A stretch of DNA of 7,648 nucleotides from NCBI GenBank assembly GCA_050256015.1, contig JBFWIL010000125.1, positions 1-7,648 on the forward strand, written 5' to 3'. The position numbers and the translations under genes are program-made. This DNA is from JBFWIL01 sp050256015. Lineage in GTDB: Bacteria; Bacteroidota; Bacteroidia; Bacteroidales; Prolixibacteraceae. Positions within the stretch are counted from its first letter, which is position 1. The number at the start of each line of letters is the position of its first letter. The notes beneath the pieces were generated by a model. The model was given only the letters and a program-made list of their open reading frames with translations. It was not told the origin of the DNA and searched no databases. This document shows positions 1-4,645 of this stretch, one piece after another.

Positions 1-1
1 C

Positions 2-1210
2 AGGCAGAAGCCTATCGACAAGGTCTACAATAAGATTTCCCAATGGAACCGCTGGAAGGACCGGAAGAATCTGATTACTTTTTTGTCTGGTTGTATTCTT
101 CCGGCCGACAAGGAAAAGTTACTAAAACATTTCGACATTATTTTTCCGATGAGCGAGCTGAGCCGGCTGCCGGAGACCATTCGCCAGTACGGGGTGGTGA
201 ATGCCGCTTCCCTGCGTCAGGATGAGCCGGTAATGCCTGAAAATGAACATATAACCGATCTTTGGCATATCCGTCCCAGATACCAGTCTGCTTTTGAGGC
301 TTTTGTACCCATACAGAACGGTTGTAACAAATTTTGTACCTATTGTGCAGTGCCTTACACCCGTGGAAGGGAGGTTTCCCGTCCTTCCGGTGAGATCATC
401 GGAGAGGTGCAGGAGCTGGTGGATAAAGGATACAAGTCGATTACCCTGTTGGGGCAGAACGTGAATTCTTACGGACAGGACAAACCGGGAGCGGAGATTA
501 GCTTTGCCCGGTTGTTGCAGCAGATAGGAGAATACGGAAAGACTTCTGGTAAAGAGTTCTGGGTCTATTTTACCTCACCGCATCCGCAGGATATGAACCG
601 GGAGGTGATTGAGGTGATTGCCGCCTATCCCTGCCTGGCCAGGCAGATTCACTTGCCCATGCAGAGTGGAGATGAAAACGTGTTGATCCGGATGAACCGA
701 AAACACTCCATGGACAAATACCGGAAGATTGTGGAAGACATCCGCGAGCTTATTCCGCAGGCTACCCTGTTTACCGATATTATAGTGGGCTTTACCGGGG
801 AGGGGGAAGCGGAGTTTCAGCATACGGTAGCTGCCTTTCATGAATTCCATTTTAACATGGCCTATATTGCCATGTATTCCCCGCGACCGGGAGCAGCCAG
901 TTACCGCTGGCAGGATGATGTGCCGCTGGCAGTGAAGAAAGAACGCTTACACCTGTTATCGGAGGTGATGCGTCAATATACAAAGGCGTATAACCAGCGG
1001 CTTGTTGGAAAAAACATGCGTCTGCTGGTGAACGGTACCGACAGGAAAACCGGATGGAGTACCGGGCTCACCGAGGGAAAGATCATTGTTCGGCTGGATG
1101 CCGGCTATCCTGAGTTGACGGGCCGGCTGGTTGATGTAAGAATAACCGGGGCAGCCGACTTCTCCTTAAGCGGGGAGCTGGTGCTGCAGGAAGAAATGAT
1201 AGGAAAATGA
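2..1210 (+). CDS. miaB: MiaB-type tRNA-2-methylthio-N6-isopentenyladenosine synthase, 5'-truncated by the window edge
   Basis: Radical SAM methylthiotransferase predicted to convert i6A37 to ms2i6A37 in tRNAs reading UNN codons; cytoplasmic, with two [4Fe-4S] clusters. The frame is open from base 2 and begins with RQKPIDKVYNKI, which matches the part just after the second conserved Cys (NTCSIRQKP-like) in MiaB proteins. So roughly 50 N-terminal residues and two of the three auxiliary-cluster cysteines lie outside the window. The third is in SGCIL (codon at 92-94). The radical SAM motif CNKFCTYC has its cysteines at 323, 335 and 344, followed by PYTRGREVSRP, the typical MiaB sequence. LLGQNVNSYG, LPMQSGDENV, DIIVGFTGE and YSPRPGAAS follow in MiaB order. 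The last 65 or so residues fit a TRAM RNA-binding domain. A TTG at 83 is an internal codon, not the start. The stop overlaps the mtaB start (ATGA). The variant looks closer to MiaB of candidate-phyla bacteria than to ordinary Bacteroides MiaB; that is from memory. The family call is firm, the subtype less so. Confidence 0.88.
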   Translation, partial: RQKPIDKVYNKISQWNRWKDRKNLITFLSGCILPADKEKLLKHFDIIFPMSELSRLPETIRQYGVVNAASLRQDEPVMPENEHITDLWHIRPRYQSAFEAFVPIQNGCNKFCTYCAVPYTRGREVSRPSGEIIGEVQELVDKGYKSITLLGQNVNSYGQDKPGAEISFARLLQQIGEYGKTSGKEFWVYFTSPHPQDMNREVIEVIAAYPCLARQIHLPMQSGDENVLIRMNRKHSMDKYRKIVEDIRELIPQATLFTDIIVGFTGEGEAEFQHTVAAFHEFHFNMAYIAMYSPRPGAASYRWQDDVPLAVKKERLHLLSEVMRQYTKAYNQRLVGKNMRLLVNGTDRKTGWSTGLTEGKIIVRLDAGYPELTGRLVDVRITGAADFSLSGELVLQEEMIGK

Positions 1211-2511
1211 ACCGGGAAAAGAAACGGGTTGCTTTTAAAACGCTGGGATGCCGGCTGAATCAGTATGAGACGGATGCGTTGATCTCCGACTTTGACCGGG
1301 CAGGTTATAAGGTAGTCGGTTTTAAAGAATCCGCCGATGTGGTTGTGGTGAACACCTGTACGGTTACCAACCAAAGTGACCAGAAGTCGCGTAACATGAT
1401 CAGTCAGGCCGTCCGGGGGCATCAGGAGGCGGTGGTAGTGGTTACCGGATGTATGGCCAACAACTGCAGGGAAACGCTGGAGAGCAACCGGCAGATTACC
1501 TATGTGGTGGAAAACGACCGGAAAAGTTCTGTTTTGTCTCTGGTCGAGGCCCATTTTGGCGGGGAGATTCTGTCGCCTGAAAAGCTGGATGCAGATCGTT
1601 TCCGTTACAGTCCGGTAAGTAAGAGTCTGCATACCCGCAGTGCTGTGAAGATTCAGGACGGCTGTAACAATTTCTGTTCCTACTGCATCATCCCCATGGT
1701 GCGGGGAAGGGCGATCAGTCGTCCTATTCCGCAGATTGTAGACAGCGTAAAACAAACCCTGGACAACGGGTTTAAGGAGTTTGTAGTTACCGGGGTTAAC
1801 ATTGGCCGATATAAGTGGGAAGGAAAACGTTTTGAAGATGCCCTTGATGCCATTCTGAAGGTGCCGGGCGACTTTCGGGTGCGAATCAGTTCGCTAGAAC
1901 CCGACGGCTTTGGTGATGACTTTTACCGGCTTTTTCAGCATCCGAAGCTTACGCCCCACCTGCACTTATGCCTGCAGAGTGGTTCGGACAAGGTGCTGTT
2001 ACGCATGCGCCGGATGCACGATGTGGCCCGTTTCGCTTCCACGGTGGAGCGTTTCCGGACTTACTACCCCTATTTTAATTTCAGTACAGACATGATTGTA
2101 GGCTTTCCCGGAGAGACGGAGGTGGATTTCCAGGAAAGTATGGATGCCGTGAAACGTTTTGGTTTTAGCCATGTGCATACGTTTAAGTATTCGGTGCGGC
2201 GGGGTACACTGGCCGAGCGTATGGAAAATCACCTGCCTGAAAAGGTAAAGAATGAGCGTTCTGTCCGGATGCGGGCTTTGTCGGAAGAAAGTAGGAAACA
2301 GTATCTCATGCGGTTTATTGGCCGGGAGCAGACCGTGCTTATCGAGTCGGTCGATATTCGGGGTATGGCCAGAGGTTATGGCGAGCATTACGTTCCTGTG
2401 CGCTTTAAAGGACGTGATTTGCAGGCAAACAGCTTTCGGCGGGTGCGGATTACCGGGCTGGAAGGCCGGGGTGAGAAAGCACGCATGACAGCCGAGCCGG
2501 TGGACGAGTAA
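1207..2511 (+). CDS. mtaB: MtaB, tRNA t6A37 methylthiotransferase
   Basis: Complete 434-residue radical SAM enzyme predicted to methylthiolate N6-threonylcarbamoyladenosine 37 (t6A to ms2t6A) in ANN-decoding tRNAs. The N-terminal UPF0004 domain carries the three auxiliary-cluster cysteines: C15 in FKTLGCRLNQYET, the hallmark opening of MtaB/YqeV, C51 in VNTCTVT and C82 in TGCMA. The radical SAM motif CNNFCSYC (C153, C157, C160) is followed by IIPMVRGRAISRP, again MtaB-like and different from the PYTRG of the preceding MiaB. Next come LCLQSGSDKVLLRMRR and STDMIVGFPGET. A TRAM-like domain fills about residues 370-432. The length matches the family. KYSVRRGT replaces the commoner YSPRKGT, a mild local deviation. 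The ATG at 1207 overlaps the miaB stop by four bases, which points to a shared transcript and translational coupling. No clear intrinsic terminator follows the stop. Confidence 0.92.
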   Translation: MNREKKRVAFKTLGCRLNQYETDALISDFDRAGYKVVGFKESADVVVVNTCTVTNQSDQKSRNMISQAVRGHQEAVVVVTGCMANNCRETLESNRQITYVVENDRKSSVLSLVEAHFGGEILSPEKLDADRFRYSPVSKSLHTRSAVKIQDGCNNFCSYCIIPMVRGRAISRPIPQIVDSVKQTLDNGFKEFVVTGVNIGRYKWEGKRFEDALDAILKVPGDFRVRISSLEPDGFGDDFYRLFQHPKLTPHLHLCLQSGSDKVLLRMRRMHDVARFASTVERFRTYYPYFNFSTDMIVGFPGETEVDFQESMDAVKRFGFSHVHTFKYSVRRGTLAERMENHLPEKVKNERSVRMRALSEESRKQYLMRFIGREQTVLIESVDIRGMARGYGEHYVPVRFKGRDLQANSFRRVRITGLEGRGEKARMTAEPVDE

Positions 2512-2594
2512 ATTATTCCCGGCATCTGTGAAGAGAACAAGAAGAAAAATGGAAAATCACCTCGTTTTTGAGTTTATGAATTATTCAGGTTAGT

Positions 2595-2602
2595 TATATT
2601 TG
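2595..2602 (+). promoter_or_regulatory. Candidate Bacteroidetes -7 promoter element (TAnnTTTG) for the sigma factor gene
   Basis: TATATTTG is an exact match to the Bacteroidetes housekeeping -7 consensus TAnnTTTG. It lies about 20 bases before the TTG start of the sigma factor gene. The -33 TTTG partner is less clear: TTTG at 2567-2570 is about 24 bases away, slightly long, while TTTA at 2573-2576 lies 18 bases away. Transcription from here would start near 2608 and leave a leader of about 15 bases. The rest of 2512-2622 holds no gene or strong hairpin that I can see. The match is short and could occur by chance. Confidence 0.45.
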
Positions 2603-2622
2603 ATGTTCTAATTGATTCCATC

Positions 2623-3189
2623 TTGGACGAGAAATACCTCATAACCGGACTAAAGAACAAAAATAAAATAATCTTCGATTTTATTTTTAACTATTATTAT
2701 TCAGGACTTTGCGCCTATGCCAGAAGATGGGTTGACGATCCGGACACAGCAGAAGATCTTGTCCAGGCTTTTTTTGTGGGTCTATGGGTCAACAGTTCAA
2801 AGCTGGAAATTACTTCATCATTAAAATCATATTTTTTCACTTCTGTGAAAAATACGGCAGTCAATCACCTGAAACATGTCAAAGTAAAAGAACGATACAG
2901 TAATCATGTTTTACAGACATCCCCGGGCAGTGAATATTATGCCAACTGGGAATTTACCGAACCGGAATTAACCGGACTCATTGAAAAAGGCATGGAGAAA
3001 TTACCGCCTCGTTGCCGTGAGATATTCATTCTCAGTCGCTTTGAAGGGAAAGACAACGGGAATATCGCTGACATGCTGGGCATATCCAAAAGGACAGTAG
3101 AACTTCAGATCAGTAATGCTTTGAAAATACTTCGCACCGAATTAAAGGATTATCTTCCTTCCATATTGCTTTTCTGGCTGCTCAGATAA
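2623..3189 (+). CDS. ECF RNA polymerase sigma factor, FecI-like, Bacteroidetes type
   Basis: Predicted 188-residue extracytoplasmic-function sigma factor that would direct RNA polymerase to the promoter of the linked receptor locus once released by the FecR-like protein next to it. Region 2 spans about residues 17-90, with AEDLVQAFFVGLW (43-55) as region 2.2 and SYFFTSVKNTAVNHLKH as the following DNA-melting segment. Region 4 spans about 118-172, with LPPRCREIFILSRFEG and the helix-turn-helix IADMLGISKRTVELQISNAL. The middle is a short linker, as in ECF factors with only regions 2 and 4. The pattern fits the Bacteroidetes family Sig70_bacteroi1 (TIGR02985). The C-terminus ends in a hydrophobic stretch, YLPSILLFWLL. 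The start is TTG: no ATG occurs in this frame after the upstream stop at 2569-2571, and the candidate promoter lies just before the TTG. A 201-base gap separates it from the anti-sigma gene. The family is clear; the exact start is less certain. Confidence 0.93.
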   Translation: MDEKYLITGLKNKNKIIFDFIFNYYYSGLCAYARRWVDDPDTAEDLVQAFFVGLWVNSSKLEITSSLKSYFFTSVKNTAVNHLKHVKVKERYSNHVLQTSPGSEYYANWEFTEPELTGLIEKGMEKLPPRCREIFILSRFEGKDNGNIADMLGISKRTVELQISNALKILRTELKDYLPSILLFWLLR

Positions 3190-3390
3190 TTTTTCGGCAA
3201 GTTACACCCGTTCCTGTAACCTTCTTCTCATTCCTGCAAAAGCATGAATATTAACCAGGAGACTCTGCTTTCGCAGGAAAATATCTTCCCCACAATAAAA
3301 AATTCATCCGGTGAATATGTGTTTTGCCAAACCAGGTTGTCTTTTGTATAAAAGACTAAAAATGCTGTTTCATTTTTTAGACTGACATGG
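3190..3390 (+). promoter_or_regulatory. Intergenic region between sigma and anti-sigma genes
   Basis: This 201-base AT-rich gap has no credible gene. It contains a strong inverted repeat (separate entry), two near-identical TTCCTGyAA copies starting at 3211 and 3231, exactly 20 bases apart, and a small palindrome ATTCA-TCCGG-TGAAT at 3302-3316. TTTG at 3323-3326 and again at 3343-3346 could belong to a promoter, but no full TAnnTTTG match accompanies them. The gap suggests that the anti-sigma gene is not simply coupled to the sigma gene and may have its own promoter. That role is inferred from position only. Confidence 0.35.
3231..3279. repeat. 13-bp inverted repeat with one mismatch, sigma/anti-sigma gap
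   Basis: TTCCTGCAAAAGC (3231-3243) and GCTTTCGCAGGAA (3267-3279) are reverse complements except for one position (A3238 opposite C3272). The loop is 23 bases. The repeat starts 42 bases after the sigma factor stop. No run of T follows the second arm (it continues AATATCTTCCCC), so it is not a standard intrinsic terminator. It could be an RNA hairpin protecting or attenuating the transcript, or a protein-binding site. Confidence 0.6.
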
Positions 3391-4416
3391 ATGAAAAATC
3401 AGTACGACGATAATTTACTGGCCACATATTTTTCGGGAAAGATTAACGGTGCGGAAAAGCAAGCTGTCGAAGCCTGGAGGGATGCCTCTGATGAAAACCG
3501 TATTATTTTCAAAAATGCGGAGAAAGTCTGGCAATCACTGAACCTCCTGCAGGAAATGAGACAATACAATACAGACCAGGCTTTGTTAAAGGTGAATAAA
3601 AAAACAGAAAAAACACGGAGAGGATTTATTTTTTTCTGGCAACGCGTCGCGGCTATCTTATTGCTTCCCTTGTTGATCCTTGGAGGAATCTATTTTTACC
3701 GGAATAACCTGACACCGGATGATGCCATTGTCTGGCAAACCATCACCACTCCCTCAGGCGTTAAATCGCAGGTTCAGCTTCCCGATGGTACAATGGTCTG
3801 GCTTAACTCCGGCTCCAGCCTGCATTATCCTTCATCATTTACCAACAAGGAACGAAATGTCAAGCTAAGCGGGGAAGCCTTTTTTGAAGTTGTCAAAGAC
3901 GAACAGCATCCTTTCCATGTTAACCTGGGAAAAATCAGCATAGAGGTATTGGGAACAACATTCAATGTCATCAATTATGAGAATGAAGATCAAACTGAGA
4001 TAATCCTGACCTCCGGGAAAGTCAGACTTTTAGGGCAGCAGAAACATACAAAACAGTTGATAACGGAAATGCAGTCGGGACAGAAAGCCGTTTACCTGAA
4101 AGCCGGCAACAAACTATCCATGCAGAAGGTGGACACAGACAAATATACTTCCTGGATTGACGGACGACTGATCTTCAGGGACGATGCAATGGATGAAGTG
4201 ATCCGCCGGCTGAATCGCTGGTTTAACGTGGAGATTGAAATGGCTGATCCGGGAATCGTCCAGTATGTTTACACGGCGACCTTCCAGGATGAAACGATAG
4301 AACAAATACTGGCACTTCTCAGGAGAACTGCTCCAATTGAATATACCATCATCCCCGGCAAACGCCTGTATGACGGAAGTTTCGAAAAACAAAAAATTAT
4401 TTTAAAAAAACGTTAA
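3391..4416 (+). CDS. FecR-family anti-sigma factor, transmembrane
   Basis: Predicted 341-residue inner-membrane regulator that holds the neighbouring ECF sigma factor inactive and passes on the signal from the outer-membrane receptor. Residues 1-80 form the cytoplasmic sigma-binding part, with the LATYFSGKINGAEKQAVEAW opening common in Bacteroidetes FecR proteins. One membrane helix lies at about 83-104 (WQRVAAILLLPLLILGGIYFY) after a basic KKTEKTRR stretch, which places the N-terminus in the cytoplasm. The periplasmic FecR domain (about 118-212) shows TPSGVKSQVQLPDGTMVWLN, LSGEAFFEVVKD and VLGTTFNV, all family signatures. The C-terminal part (about 258-325), with GRLIFRDDAMDEVIRRLNRW and ATFQDETIEQILALL, matches DUF4974, an STN-like fold thought to contact the receptor's STN domain. 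The length is normal. The ATG at 3391 has no Shine-Dalgarno site. Two in-frame stops (TAA at 4414 and 4426) end it. The protein partners are inferred from gene order. Confidence 0.95.
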   Translation: MKNQYDDNLLATYFSGKINGAEKQAVEAWRDASDENRIIFKNAEKVWQSLNLLQEMRQYNTDQALLKVNKKTEKTRRGFIFFWQRVAAILLLPLLILGGIYFYRNNLTPDDAIVWQTITTPSGVKSQVQLPDGTMVWLNSGSSLHYPSSFTNKERNVKLSGEAFFEVVKDEQHPFHVNLGKISIEVLGTTFNVINYENEDQTEIILTSGKVRLLGQQKHTKQLITEMQSGQKAVYLKAGNKLSMQKVDTDKYTSWIDGRLIFRDDAMDEVIRRLNRWFNVEIEMADPGIVQYVYTATFQDETIEQILALLRRTAPIEYTIIPGKRLYDGSFEKQKIILKKR

Positions 4417-4477
4417 ACTAAAATCTAAAAAATGAAGATACCTGTACAATGGAAATGAACGTTTTGATTAAGCAAGC

Positions 4478-4508
4478 GCAAAAGACCAAACGGAGTTTGA
4501 GTCTTTGC
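4478..4508 (+). other. Bulged RNA hairpin in the susC leader
   Basis: AAAC (4488-4491) pairs with GTTT (4495-4498) around a GGA loop. AAAGAC (4481-4486) pairs with GTCTTT (4501-4506) across a small internal loop, and GC (4478-4479) pairs with GC (4507-4508) past a bulged A. That gives 12 base pairs in total with two interruptions. Its interrupted form looks more like a structured regulatory RNA element than a terminator; no T-run follows. Confidence 0.4.
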
Positions 4509-4541
4509 CGAGCGTGAGAAACGACTATTGAAGATGAACGA

Positions 4542-4573
4542 AAAAGGGGAAATGTTGGCCCATCTCCCCTTTT
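4542..4573 (+). terminator. Terminator- or attenuator-like hairpin upstream of the susC-like gene
   Basis: AAAAGGGGA (4542-4550) pairs perfectly with TCCCCTTTT (4565-4573). After one A-C mismatch the stem continues with ATG/CAT (4552-4554 with 4561-4563), closing a TTGGCC loop. The G-C core flanked by an A-tract and a T-tract is the form of an intrinsic terminator, but the T-tract is only four long and then turns to AGAAAAA. It could end the fecR transcript, so that the receptor has its own promoter, or attenuate readthrough into the receptor gene. Confidence 0.45.
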
Positions 4574-4645
4574 AGAAAAATTCCGGTACCCCAATAGAAG
4601 GGGGACACAATGAATTGATTTGTTAATACAAAACATGACAAACTT

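Larger units (their letters stand above)
4417..4645 (+). promoter_or_regulatory. Structured leader / intergenic region before the susC-like gene
   Basis: A 229-base non-coding stretch between fecR and the receptor gene. It contains two hairpins (separate entries). CGTTT at 4460-4464 can also pair with AAACG at 4519-4523, enclosing the first hairpin. A C-rich/G-rich pair (CCCC 4589-4592, GGGGG 4600-4604) follows the second. The sigma-dependent promoter of the receptor gene is expected here, but I cannot place it. TTGATTTG (4615-4622) is one base off the housekeeping -7 consensus and has no -33 partner. Only very short reading frames occur, such as an 8-codon one at 4432-4458. Whether the hairpins act on RNA or are incidental is open. 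Confidence 0.45.

Noticed and set aside
1105..1755. 216-codon open frame on the - strand
   Set aside because: It lies antisense to the end of miaB and the first half of mtaB, both unmistakable genes, and its translation shows no recognisable domain. It is a shadow of G/C-rich codons.
1999..2388. 129-codon open frame on the - strand inside mtaB
   Set aside because: Fully covered by mtaB coding sequence, with no recognisable domain.
2549..2593. 14-codon frame and exact 14-base repeat ATGGAAAATCACCT shared with mtaB (2221-2234)
   Set aside because: One 14-base match within a window this size is not very unlikely by chance, and the short frame has no supporting signal.
2512..2594. Possible terminator after mtaB
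   Set aside because: No stable G/C-rich stem followed by T residues could be found.
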